27,706 bases of DNA from Stenotrophomonas maltophilia (GTDB lineage: Bacteria; Pseudomonadota; Gammaproteobacteria; Xanthomonadales; Xanthomonadaceae): positions 374-28,079 of the forward strand of contig DJBL01000179.1 of NCBI GenBank assembly GCA_002435595.1, in the 5' to 3' direction. The stretch's first letter is position 1, and every line of letters begins with the position of its first letter. Under the pieces are notes generated by a model. The model did not search any database. It saw only the letters and a list, made by a program, of their open reading frames with translations, and was not told the origin of the DNA. Position numbers and translations under genes: made by a program. Shown in pieces: positions 7,786 to 15,673 of the stretch.

Positions 7786-9285
7786 TCAGTGGTCGCCCTG
7801 CCGTTGGTCATGCCGTGGCGGGGCCGCCACCGGCAGGGTGAACACGAACAGGGCACCCTCGCGGCTGTCCAGCAGGCGGATCTGCCGATCATGCAGTTGC
7901 AGGATGCGGTGCACGATCAACAACCCCAGCCCGCCGCTGTCCGGTCGCGCACTGCCCAGCGCCGGCGGCGTGCTGAACAACGCGGCGCGGCGCTCGGCGG
8001 GAATGCCCGGGCCGGTGTCGGCGATGGCCACCTGGACCTCGCCGCCCTGCGCGCGCAGCACCACCTGGATGCGGCCGCCCTCGGGCGTGTGCCGGATCGC
8101 ATTGTCGAGCAGGTTGGTCAGCACCCGTTCGATCAGCCCCAGGTCGGCCACCACCGCCGGCAGCCCCGGCGGGATGTCGGCAGTGAGGGTCTGCCGCCGC
8201 GCCTGCGCGGCCAGCTCGAACTTCTGGAAGACATCCTGGACCAGGTCCGGCAGCGAAAACGCCTGCAGCTCCAGGCTGACCCCGCCGTGCTCCAGCCGGG
8301 CCAGTTCGAACAGCGCCTGGGCCAGCGCGCCCACCTTGCGGCTCTGCGCCAGCGCGATGCCCAGATAGCGCTGGCGTTCGTCGGCGCCCAGCGTGGCGTC
8401 CTTGAGCGCCAGCGTTTCCAGGTAGCCGTGCAGCGAGGACAACGGCGTGCGCAGGTCGTGGGAGATGTTGGCCACCAGCTCGCGGCGCTGCAGGTCCTGT
8501 TCGCGCAGTTGCTGCCACTGTTCGCCCAGGCGCTGGCCCATGTGTCCGAAGCTGTGCTGCAGGATCGCCAGTTCGTCGCGCTCGCCGGCGCGCAGCGGGG
8601 TGGGCGGCAACGGCGTGCCGGCACCGGCGGCATCCACGTCGAACGCCTGGATGCGCCGGGTGAGCTGGCGCAGCGGACGGGTCACCCAACGGAAGGCGAC
8701 CACGCCGGCCAGCAGGCCCACCCCGGCCAGGACCGCCAGCGACCACAGCGTGGTGCGCAGGGTGGCGTTGGCGGCGATGTTGGCGGCCAGCGCCTCGCGC
8801 TGCTCACCCACCAGCACCACGTAGATGTAGCCGGCCTGGCGCCCCTGCACCCACAGCGGCGCGGCGTTGAACACCTTGCGCCCGCGTGCGCTGCGCGGGT
8901 CGTCGCCGAGGATCGGCAGGGGCGCCTCGCGCAGCAGCGCACGCACCGGGGCCAGGTCGACGCGGTCGCGCTTGAGGTGGCCGTCCGGCGCATCGTGGCC
9001 GAGGATGCGGCCCTGGTCATCGAGCAGGTACACCTCCACGCTGGGATTGACCGCCATCAGCTTGCCGAACAGCGCGCGCACTTCACCACCGCGCATGCCG
9101 CGCGCGTCCATCAGCTCGCCGCTGCGCGCGATGTGCTCGGCCAGGCCACGCGAGAGCCGCTGCACGGTTTCCTGCTCGTGCATGGCGGTGCTGCGCATCT
9201 GGATCCACATCAGCGCGCCGCAGCACACCAGCAGCAGCGCGCAGAACACCACCGACAGGCGCTGGGAGAGGGTCAGCCGGATCAC
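7786..9285 (-). CDS. Sensor histidine kinase with HAMP domain
   Basis: A 499-residue inner-membrane kinase. There is one transmembrane helix at about 9-28, an extracytoplasmic sensor region to about 177, a second helix at about 180-198, a HAMP linker, the dimerisation/phosphoacceptor domain with H276 in ANISHDLRTPLSSL, and the ATPase domain with N395 (N box NLLDNAIRHT), DTGPGIP (423-429) and GGLGL (451-455). Translation starts at a GTG that overlaps the response-regulator stop by 4 nt (GTGA), so the two are translationally coupled. The cognate regulator is encoded immediately upstream. Its position opposite an msr operon suggests that it senses envelope oxidative or hypochlorous stress, but no redox cysteine pair is visible in the periplasmic part (the only cysteines are in the first membrane helix), so the signal is unknown. 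Confidence 0.95.
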   Translation of the reverse strand: MIRLTLSQRLSVVFCALLLVCCGALMWIQMRSTAMHEQETVQRLSRGLAEHIARSGELMDARGMRGGEVRALFGKLMAVNPSVEVYLLDDQGRILGHDAPDGHLKRDRVDLAPVRALLREAPLPILGDDPRSARGRKVFNAAPLWVQGRQAGYIYVVLVGEQREALAANIAANATLRTTLWSLAVLAGVGLLAGVVAFRWVTRPLRQLTRRIQAFDVDAAGAGTPLPPTPLRAGERDELAILQHSFGHMGQRLGEQWQQLREQDLQRRELVANISHDLRTPLSSLHGYLETLALKDATLGADERQRYLGIALAQSRKVGALAQALFELARLEHGGVSLELQAFSLPDLVQDVFQKFELAAQARRQTLTADIPPGLPAVVADLGLIERVLTNLLDNAIRHTPEGGRIQVVLRAQGGEVQVAIADTGPGIPAERRAALFSTPPALGSARPDSGGLGLLIVHRILQLHDRQIRLLDSREGALFVFTLPVAAPPRHDQRQGDH

Positions 9286-10001
9286 GCCGCCTCCCCTTCA
9301 CCGCCCACCAGCTTGTAGCCGCGGCCCCACACCGTCTGGATGCGCTGCGGGGTGGCCGGGTCGCGCTCGATCTTGTTGCGCAGGCGGTTGATGTGGGTGT
9401 TGACGGTGTGTTCGTAGCCGTCGTGCTGGTAGCCCCAGACCTGGTTGAGCAGGTCCATGCGCGAGTACACCTGGCCCGGATGACGGGCGAAGAAATACAG
9501 CAGGTCGAACTCGCGCGGGGTCAGTTCCAGCGGGCGTCCGTCCACCTGCGCGGTGCGTGCGACCGGATCGATGCGCAGCCCGGCCACCTCGATCTCGCCG
9601 GCATCGATGCGCGCGTTCTGCGCCATCGCTTCCACCCGGCGCAGCAGGGCCTTCACGCGTGCGACCAGCTCCAGCATCGAGAACGGCTTGGCCAGGTAGT
9701 CATCGGCACCCAGCTCCAGGCCGAGGATGCGGTGCACTTCGCTGGCGCGCGCACTGGTGATGATGATCGGGGTGTAGCGGGTCATCGCGCGGGCGCGCTT
9801 GCAGATCTCCAGCCCGTCCACGCCGGGCAGCATCAGGTCCAGCACCAGTGCGCTCCAGGGCTGTGCCTCGAGCAGGGCCAGGCCCTGGTCACCGGTGTCG
9901 GCATGGGTGACCTCATAGCCCTCGTCGCGCAGGTGCATGCGCAGCAGGTTGGCGATGTGGGCATCGTCTTCGACGATCAGGACACGCTTGGCGCTGCTCA
10001 T
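9282..10001 (-). CDS. OmpR-family response regulator
   Basis: A 239-residue regulator with a receiver domain (acidic pair E11-D12-D13, phosphoacceptor D55 in LVLDLMLPG, T82/S83, K105 in AKPF) and a winged-helix DNA-binding domain with the family blocks LELTPREFDLLYFFARHPGQVYSR split around residue 170 and ending RIQTVWGRGYKL. It is encoded with the sensor kinase (4-nt overlap) and diverges from msrB across 145 bp, so the msr operon is a likely target as well as its own promoter. The start at 10001 is chosen because the receiver fold begins seven residues later; an in-frame ATG at 10034 would add eleven residues, and neither has a good ribosome-binding site. Confidence 0.94.
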   Translation of the reverse strand: MSSAKRVLIVEDDAHIANLLRMHLRDEGYEVTHADTGDQGLALLEAQPWSALVLDLMLPGVDGLEICKRARAMTRYTPIIITSARASEVHRILGLELGADDYLAKPFSMLELVARVKALLRRVEAMAQNARIDAGEIEVAGLRIDPVARTAQVDGRPLELTPREFDLLYFFARHPGQVYSRMDLLNQVWGYQHDGYEHTVNTHINRLRNKIERDPATPQRIQTVWGRGYKLVGGEGEAA

Positions 10002-10060
10002 CGGTGTCGGGGGCGGCAGGAGGGCATGCCGCATTGTCGACCGATCGCGGCCTGAATGTG

Positions 10061-10085
10061 TCACGGAAAATTTAACCCTGCGTGA
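10061..10085. promoter_or_regulatory. Inverted repeat in the response regulator-msrB intergenic region
   Basis: TCACG (10061-10065) and CGTGA (10081-10085) flank a 15-nt AT-rich spacer containing GAAAATTTAA, with centres 20 bp apart. It is the least GC-rich stretch of the 145-bp divergent region and a candidate site for the adjacent regulator. The short arms make this tentative. Confidence 0.3.
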
Positions 10086-10146
10086 GGATTCGTTGACCGG
10101 GCCGGGCGCAGCATGGCCGCATCGTATCCAGACCCGGAGATCGGCC

Positions 10147-10653
10147 ATGCGTTACTCCCGTCGCAATGTGCTCGGCATGGGCGCCATGACGGCCGCCGCC
10201 GGCCTGTTCGGCCTGACCGCCTGCAGCGGCCCGGCACCGGCCGCGCCGGCTGCACCGGCCCGCCGCTTCGAGGTCATGCGCACCGATGCGCAGTGGCGTG
10301 AACAGCTCAGCCCGGCGCAATACGCGGTACTGCGCCGGCAGGGCACCGAGCGGCCGTTCAGCAGCCCACTCAACAAGGAGCATCGGCGCGGCACCTTCAA
10401 CTGCGCCGGCTGCGCGCTGCCGTTGTTTTCCTCCTCCACCAAGTTCGACAGCGGCACCGGCTGGCCCAGCTTCTGGGCACCGCTGCATGGCGCGGTGGAA
10501 GAAGACCGCGATACCACGCTGGGCATGATCCGCATCGAGGCGCATTGCCGCCGCTGCGGCGGCCACCTGGGCCATGTGTTCGACGACGGTCCGCGCCCCA
10601 CCGGGCTGCGCTACTGCATGAACGGCGTGGCGATGAGCTTCACCGCGGCCTGA
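10147..10653 (+). CDS. msrB: Tat-exported lipoprotein methionine-(R)-sulfoxide reductase MsrB
   Basis: A 168-residue enzyme that reduces methionine-(R)-sulfoxide in proteins. The N-terminus MRYSRRNVLGM carries a twin-arginine motif and is followed by a lipobox LTAC with C26, so the protein should cross by Tat and be lipid-anchored in the envelope. The MsrB domain has the zinc cysteines C86/C89 and C134/C137, the GWPSFW block (105-110) and catalytic C157 in RYCMN. The position of the usual resolving cysteine (SGCGWP in many homologues) is T104, so this is a 1-Cys type needing an external thiol. GGAGA precedes the ATG by about 6 nt. It is the first gene of msrB-dipZ-msrA and diverges from a two-component system. 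Confidence 0.94.
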   Translation: MRYSRRNVLGMGAMTAAAGLFGLTACSGPAPAAPAAPARRFEVMRTDAQWREQLSPAQYAVLRRQGTERPFSSPLNKEHRRGTFNCAGCALPLFSSSTKFDSGTGWPSFWAPLHGAVEEDRDTTLGMIRIEAHCRRCGGHLGHVFDDGPRPTGLRYCMNGVAMSFTAA

Positions 10654-10687
10654 GCGCCGCTCCCCTGCATCCTGGAAGGATCTGACC

Positions 10688-12466
10688 ATGTTCCTGCTTG
10701 TCCTGGCCTACCTTGGCGGCGTACTGACCATCCTCAGCCCGTGCATCCTGCCGGTGCTGCCGTTCGTGTTCGCGCGCTCGGACCGGCCCTTCCTGCGCAG
10801 CGGCCTGCCGTTGCTGGTGGGCATGACCCTGATGTTCGCGGTGGTGGCCAGCCTGGCCGCGGTGGGCAGCCAGTGGGTGGCGCAGGCGAATCAGATCGGG
10901 CGCTGGATCGCGCTGCTGGTGATGGCACTGTTCGCGCTGGCGCTGCTCTGGCCCTCCCTTGCCAACCGCCTGCTGTCGCCGTTCCAGCAGCTCGGCGCGC
11001 GGCTCAGCGCCTCGGCCGATGCGGCCAGTGATGCCGGCCGCGGCGGCGTGGGTACCTCGCTGCTGATCGGCATCGCCACCGGCCTGCTCTGGGCGCCGTG
11101 CGCCGGGCCGATCCTGGGCCTGATCCTCACCGGCGCGGCGCTCAACGGTGCCAGCGTCGGCACCAGCGGGCTGCTGCTGGCTTACGCGCTCGGCGCGGCC
11201 ACCTCGCTGGCCCTGGCGATCTGGATTGGCGGGCGGGTGTTTGCCGCGCTCAAGCAGCGCCTGGGCGTGGGTGAGTGGATCCGCCGGGGGCTCGGCGTCG
11301 CGGCCCTGCTGGCGGTGGTGGCGATCGGCATGGGCTGGGATACCGGCGTGCTGACCCGCCTGTCCACGGTCAGCACGGCCCGGCTGGAACAGGGCCTGCT
11401 GGACGTACTGCCCGGGCAGCAACCGGCCGCGGGCGGTTCGATGATGATGATGGCCGCCAACGCACCGGCCGGCGCCCCGTTGCCGGTGGAAGGCACCCTG
11501 CCCTCGCTGGCCGGGGCCACCGGCTGGCTCAACAGCGCGCCGCTGAGTGCCGAGGCACTGCGCGGCAAGGTGGTGCTGGTCGATTTCTGGACCTACTCGT
11601 GCATCAACTGCCTGCGCGCCATGCCCTACGTGCGCGAGTGGGCCGAGCGCTACCGCGACCACGGCCTGGTGGTGATCGGCGTGCATGCGCCGGAGTTCGC
11701 CTTCGAGCGCAGCCTGGGCAACGTGCAGCGCGCGGTGAAGGACCTGAAGGTCAGCTACCCGGTGGCGATCGACAACGACTTTGCGATCTGGCGCGGTTTC
11801 AACAACCGGTACTGGCCGGCGCACTACTTCATCGATGCGCAGGGCCGCATCCGCGCGCACCATTTCGGCGAAGGCAACTACGCCCAGTCCGAGCAGATCA
11901 TCCGCCAACTGCTGCGCGAGGCCGGCAACTCCCTGCCCGACGAGCCGGTGCAGGCGATGGCGATGGCCGCCGCCGCACCGCGCGACGGGATCGAGCAGCA
12001 GGCCGACATGCGCAACCTGAAATCGCCGGAAACCTACCTCGGCCATGCGCGCGCGCAGAGCTTCGCCTCGCCCGGCGGGCAGCAGCCGGAGCGGGCGGCC
12101 GACTATGCCGTGCCGGCCACGCTGGCCTTGAACCAGTGGGCGCTGGGCGGGCGCTGGACGGTGGGCGATGAGGACGCGCGCCTGGACGCGGCCGGTGGCC
12201 GCATCGCCTTCCGCTTCCACGCCCGCGACCTGCACCTGGTGCTGGCCCCGGCCGTGGATGGCAAACCGGTGCGCTACCGCGTGCGCATCGACGGCCAGGC
12301 GCCAGGCGCGGCCGCCGGCGGCGACGTGTCGGCCGATGGCAGCGGCCAGGTCGGCGAGCACCGGCTGTACCAGCTGATCCGCCAGCGCGGCGATGTACGC
12401 GAGCGCACCTTCGAGATCGAGTTCCTCGATCCGGGCGTGCATGCCTATGCCTTTACGTTCGGTTGA
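10688..12466 (+). CDS. dipZ: DipZ-like CcdA-thioredoxin fusion (membrane thiol reductase)
   Basis: A 592-residue membrane protein predicted to carry electrons from cytoplasmic thioredoxin to the envelope. The N-terminal CcdA/DsbD-beta-like domain (about 1-220) has roughly six helices and its two redox cysteines, C19 in LSPCILP and C138 in WAPCAGP. After a linker, an extracytoplasmic TlpA/thioredoxin-like domain has the active site C305-I-N-C308 in WTYSCINC and later WPAHYFID. A C-terminal beta-rich domain (about 440-592) matches the DipZ architecture known from mycobacteria and many proteobacteria. AAGGA precedes the start. It lies 34 bp after msrB and 16 bp before msrA, so reducing these two enzymes is the likely function. 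Cytochrome c maturation is the alternative role suggested by family names only. Confidence 0.93.
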   Translation: MFLLVLAYLGGVLTILSPCILPVLPFVFARSDRPFLRSGLPLLVGMTLMFAVVASLAAVGSQWVAQANQIGRWIALLVMALFALALLWPSLANRLLSPFQQLGARLSASADAASDAGRGGVGTSLLIGIATGLLWAPCAGPILGLILTGAALNGASVGTSGLLLAYALGAATSLALAIWIGGRVFAALKQRLGVGEWIRRGLGVAALLAVVAIGMGWDTGVLTRLSTVSTARLEQGLLDVLPGQQPAAGGSMMMMAANAPAGAPLPVEGTLPSLAGATGWLNSAPLSAEALRGKVVLVDFWTYSCINCLRAMPYVREWAERYRDHGLVVIGVHAPEFAFERSLGNVQRAVKDLKVSYPVAIDNDFAIWRGFNNRYWPAHYFIDAQGRIRAHHFGEGNYAQSEQIIRQLLREAGNSLPDEPVQAMAMAAAAPRDGIEQQADMRNLKSPETYLGHARAQSFASPGGQQPERAADYAVPATLALNQWALGGRWTVGDEDARLDAAGGRIAFRFHARDLHLVLAPAVDGKPVRYRVRIDGQAPGAAAGGDVSADGSGQVGEHRLYQLIRQRGDVRERTFEIEFLDPGVHAYAFTFG

Positions 12467-12482
12467 GCCCGGGAGGCCGTCG

Positions 12483-13223
12483 ATGAAGATCGCAATGGAC
12501 AAACTGGTGGCCGGCGGCATCGCGGCCGTGATCGCGGCGCTGACCGTCACCGCGGTGGTCAGCGTGGATCGCCCGGCGCAGGCGGCAACGGCGCAGGCGC
12601 TGGTCACGCTGCCTGCGCCCACGGGCACGGCCGACCTCCGGCAGACCGGCATCAGGCGCGCGCAGGTGGTGTTTGCCGGCGGCTGCTTCTGGGGGGTGCA
12701 GGGCGTGTTCCAGCACATCAACGGCGTGGACAGCGCCGTGTCCGGCTACATCGGCGGCAGCGCCGCCGATGCCAGCTACCCGCGCGTGGGCAGCGGCGGC
12801 ACCGGGCATGCCGAGGCGGTGCAGGTCACCTATGATCCGGCAAAAGTGAGCTACGGGCAGTTGCTGCAGGTGTTCTTCTCGGTGGCCCACGACCCCACCC
12901 AGCTCAACCGCCAGGGACCCGATCGCGGCACGCAGTACCGCTCGGCGGTGTATGCCGACGATGCCGCGCAGCGCGACGCGACGCAGGCCTACATCGCCCA
13001 GTTGCAGCGGGCCAGAGCCTTCCCTGCACCGGTGGTCACCCAGGTCGGCGGCGGCAAGCGCTTCTATCCGGCCGAGGGCTACCACCAGAACTATCTCACC
13101 CTGCATCCGGAGTCGCTGTACATCCGCATCAACGACCTGCCCAAGGTGGAGGCGCTCAAGCGCCAGTACCCGGCGCTGTACCGCGAGAAGCCGCGGTTGG
13201 TATCCACGCTGTCGGCGCGCTGA
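12483..13223 (+). CDS. msrA: Exported methionine-(S)-sulfoxide reductase MsrA
   Basis: A 246-residue enzyme reducing methionine-(S)-sulfoxide. The start at 12483 has GGGAGG 7 nt upstream. Residues 1-35 form a signal peptide or membrane anchor ending PAQAAT. The catalytic motif GGCFWG is at 66-71 (C68), followed by SGYIGG, the glutamate of TGHAEAVQV, HDPTQLNRQGPDRGTQYRS and the C-terminal EGYHQNYL block. C68 is the only cysteine in the whole protein: the C-terminal recycling cysteines of E. coli-type MsrA are absent, so it is a 1-Cys enzyme. Last gene of the msrB-dipZ-msrA operon, and the neighbouring DipZ thioredoxin domain is the natural reductant. A REP palindrome follows. Confidence 0.94.
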   Translation: MKIAMDKLVAGGIAAVIAALTVTAVVSVDRPAQAATAQALVTLPAPTGTADLRQTGIRRAQVVFAGGCFWGVQGVFQHINGVDSAVSGYIGGSAADASYPRVGSGGTGHAEAVQVTYDPAKVSYGQLLQVFFSVAHDPTQLNRQGPDRGTQYRSAVYADDAAQRDATQAYIAQLQRARAFPAPVVTQVGGGKRFYPAEGYHQNYLTLHPESLYIRINDLPKVEALKRQYPALYREKPRLVSTLSAR

Positions 13224-13290
13224 ACGACGCCGCACCCCGGTGGTGCCGACCGCGGGCCGGCTGCTCTTGCCTGTCGGCCGGGATACGGGC

Positions 13291-13309
13291 AGCCGACCCA
13301 GGGTCGGCT
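13291..13309. repeat. REP-type palindrome downstream of msrA
   Basis: AGCCGACCC and GGGTCGGCT form a perfect 9-bp inverted repeat around a single A. It is in the same family as the copies at 9-107 and lies in the 250-bp gap between msrA and the MocR gene. The rest of that gap (13224-13474) shows no gene. Confidence 0.75.
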
Positions 13310-13474
13310 CTGCCCCGCACGGCCAAACACCGCACCGCCGTGCGCGAGGGAAGGCCTGGCATGCGCCGCAGCACTGCCCGGGACGCTGGAAGGAGCATGC
13401 TAGGCTGCGCACAGCAGCGGATACAGAGCCAGCTTCCGGCCATCCGCATGGTTACAGATTGCGGCGGACACCCC

Positions 13475-14893
13475 ATGGCAGCCAACCTCTACCAATCCCT
13501 GGCCGATGAAATGGCCGATGCCATCCACAGCGGCCGGCTGCCGGTCGGCACCCGCCTGCCTTCCTTGCGTGGCCTGGCCGCACAGCGCCAGCTCAGCCTC
13601 AACACCGTCATTGCCGCCTATCGGCAGCTGGAAGATGCCGGCCTGGTAGTGCCCCAGCCCAAGGCCGGCTTCGTGGTCAGCCCACGCCTGGCCGAACCCA
13701 CCCGCTCGCTGCGCCAGGCGCCGTCACTGGCCACCACCCAGGCCCAGCAGCTGATGATGGCGCGGGTGCTGGCCGCGCAGCAGCAGCCGGGCATCGTCGA
13801 CCTGGCCTTCGCCGGGCCGCGCGGCCGCCGCTTCTACCCGGGCGACAAACTGGCGCGCAGTACCGCCCAGGTCCTGCGCCGCGCCGGGATGGTGGAAACC
13901 TATGCGCGGCCCAACGCCGCCACCCGCCTGCTCGAGCAGATCGTGCGGCGCGGCCCCCGCCTGGGCCTGCATACCAGCGTGGAGCGCCTGGTCCTCACCC
14001 ATGGCGCAATGGAAGGCCTGCAGCTGGCGCTGCGCGCGGTGACCCGGCCCGGCGATGCGGTCGGCATCGAGGCGCCCTCCTACTTCAACCTCTACCCGCT
14101 GTTGAGCAACCTCGGGCTGAAGGCGATCGAGCTGCCCACCGACCCGCGCCGCGGGCTGGACGTGGACGCGGTGGCCGCGCAGCTGGAGCGCGGCGCGCTG
14201 GCAGCCATCGTGGCCATGCCCAGCGTGCACAACCCGCTCGGCTGCACGATGCCGGTGGCCGACAAGCAGCGCCTGGCCGCGCTGGTCAACCGCTACCGCA
14301 TCCCGCTCATCGAAGATGCCGTGTACGCCGAGTTGCAGTTCCAGGAACCGTTGTCGCCGCTGCTGAAATCTTTCGACGAGGACGGCTGGGTCATGGTCTG
14401 CAGCAGCTTTTCCAAGACCCTGGCACCGGATTACCGGATCGGCTGGCTCGATGGCGGACGCTTTGCCGCCGATATCCAGCTGCTCAAGTTCCAGTCCACC
14501 GGTGCCGAATCACGCCTGTTGGGCGAGGCGGTGGGCGCGTTCCTGGAAGCAGGCAGCTACGAGCACCACCTGCGCCGGCTGCGGCGCCTGTACAGCGAGC
14601 AGGTGCAGCGGCTGCGCAGCCTGATCGCCCAGCATTTCCCGGCCGGTACGCTGGCAACCCAGCCCACCGGCGGCTTCCTGCTGTGGGTGGAGTTGCCCGC
14701 CGGCATCGACACCGGCGAGCTGTTCGAACAGGCGCTCGCCCACGGCGTGGTGTTCATGCCCGGCCAGGTCTATTCGCGCGGCGCGCGCTACCGCCACTGC
14801 CTGCGCCTGTCGTGCTGCCAGGAACTGGACGCGCGCTACGTCACCGCGATCGCCACGCTGGGGCAGCTGGCCTGCGCGTTGCAGGACGGCTAG
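13475..14893 (+). CDS. MocR/PdxR-type transcriptional regulator (GntR HTH + aminotransferase domain)
   Basis: A 472-residue fusion of an N-terminal GntR-like winged helix (about 1-70; LPSLRGLAAQRQLSLNTVIAAYRQLEDAGLV region) to a class I aminotransferase-like domain. The PLP site is intact: HNPLG (N253), D281 and Y284 in EDAVYAE, K314 in SSFSKTLAPDYRIGW and R321. Members use PLP to sense a metabolite and usually regulate a nearby or divergent gene. Here no aminotransferase or pdx gene is adjacent; bioD is convergent 28 bp away. The start at 13475 fits the family N-terminus and has GGCGGA upstream; an ATG at 13448 in frame would add nine residues. True aminotransferase activity is unlikely but not excluded. 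Target unknown. Confidence 0.92.
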   Translation: MAANLYQSLADEMADAIHSGRLPVGTRLPSLRGLAAQRQLSLNTVIAAYRQLEDAGLVVPQPKAGFVVSPRLAEPTRSLRQAPSLATTQAQQLMMARVLAAQQQPGIVDLAFAGPRGRRFYPGDKLARSTAQVLRRAGMVETYARPNAATRLLEQIVRRGPRLGLHTSVERLVLTHGAMEGLQLALRAVTRPGDAVGIEAPSYFNLYPLLSNLGLKAIELPTDPRRGLDVDAVAAQLERGALAAIVAMPSVHNPLGCTMPVADKQRLAALVNRYRIPLIEDAVYAELQFQEPLSPLLKSFDEDGWVMVCSSFSKTLAPDYRIGWLDGGRFAADIQLLKFQSTGAESRLLGEAVGAFLEAGSYEHHLRRLRRLYSEQVQRLRSLIAQHFPAGTLATQPTGGFLLWVELPAGIDTGELFEQALAHGVVFMPGQVYSRGARYRHCLRLSCCQELDARYVTAIATLGQLACALQDG

Positions 14894-14921
14894 CCCAGCG
14901 CACGCGTACGGCGGCGGCCGC

Positions 14922-15599
14922 CTACAACCGCAGGCAGCCGGCCAGGCCGGCCGGATCGGCCCCCGGCGCAAACGGCAGCCGTCCCAGGCACGGCATCGGC
15001 AGGCGCGCGCGCAGCAGCAGCATGTTGTCGTCGATACGCGCCATCTGCGGATCGACCTCATTGCCGATCCAGCCGATGCAGGTGGCACCGCTGGCCGCGA
15101 TCGCCGCGGCGGTCAGGCGCGCGTGGTTGAGGCAGCCCAGGCGCAGGCCGACCACCATCACTACCGGCAGGTGCAGCGCGTGGACCAGGTCGGCCTGGTC
15201 CAGGCTGCCCGACAGCGGTGCCAGCCAGCCGCCCACGCCTTCCACCACCACCGTATCGGCCTGCGCCCGCAGCCGTCCGAAAGCGGCCTGGATCGGCGCC
15301 AGCGCCACGGTCACCCCGGCCGCCGCGGCGGCCAGCTCCGGAGCCAGCGGCAGGGGCAAGGCATACGGATTGAGGTCGGCGTAGGCCGGGCGCGGCGCAC
15401 TGGCGGCCATCAGTGCGCGGGCATCCTCGTTGCGCAGGCCCTCCGCGGTCCATTCGCAGCCGCTGGCGACCGGCTTCATCCCCACCGCGCGGCCGCCCCG
15501 CTGGCGCAGCGCATGCAGCAGCACGCAACTGGCGAAGGTCTTGCCGATGCCGGTGTCGGTACCGGTCACATACAGGGCGGGAAGCGGCTGGGCGGTCAT
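14922..15599 (-). CDS. bioD: Dethiobiotin synthetase BioD
   Basis: A 225-residue ATP-dependent carboligase that makes dethiobiotin from 7,8-diaminopelargonate and CO2 in biotin synthesis. The P-loop GTDTGIGKT is at 13-21, K42 lies in MKPVASG, and EGVGGWLAPL is the conserved carbamate-binding region. The start at 15599 gives the normal short N-terminus; an in-frame ATG at 15629 would coincide with a GATAAT -10-like sequence on the minus strand, which argues against it. Other bio genes are not in the window. It is divergent from the free-Met-(R)-sulfoxide reductase gene. Confidence 0.94.
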   Translation of the reverse strand: MTAQPLPALYVTGTDTGIGKTFASCVLLHALRQRGGRAVGMKPVASGCEWTAEGLRNEDARALMAASAPRPAYADLNPYALPLPLAPELAAAAAGVTVALAPIQAAFGRLRAQADTVVVEGVGGWLAPLSGSLDQADLVHALHLPVVMVVGLRLGCLNHARLTAAAIAASGATCIGWIGNEVDPQMARIDDNMLLLRARLPMPCLGRLPFAPGADPAGLAGCLRL

Positions 15600-15661
15600 C
15601 GGCAGGGCAGTCGGGAAAGAGCGGTGCATTATCGACGGTCCCGGCGCGGCCCGCTGCTTGC

Positions 15662-15667
15662 TAGACT
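15662..15667 (+). promoter_or_regulatory. Putative -10 element 6 nt before msrC
   Basis: TAGACT matches the -10 consensus at four of six positions and ends 6 nt before the ATG, the same spacing as TACAAT before queD. No Shine-Dalgarno sequence is visible, so a leaderless transcript is possible. Confidence 0.3.
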
Positions 15668-15673
15668 CGGCCC

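Noticed and set aside
6334..9318. A 994-codon plus-strand frame antisense to the hydrolase and kinase
   Set aside because: The minus-strand genes carry complete catalytic motifs, and this frame encodes Arg/His/Gln/Ala-rich sequence without domains. It also overlaps the phasin terminator.
10093..10128. TTGACC as the -35 of msrB
   Set aside because: No acceptable -10 lies 16-18 bp downstream; the nearest candidate, GTATCC, is about 25 bp away.
10640..12721. A 693-codon minus-strand frame antisense to dipZ
   Set aside because: dipZ is unambiguous, and the antisense product lacks any recognisable domain.
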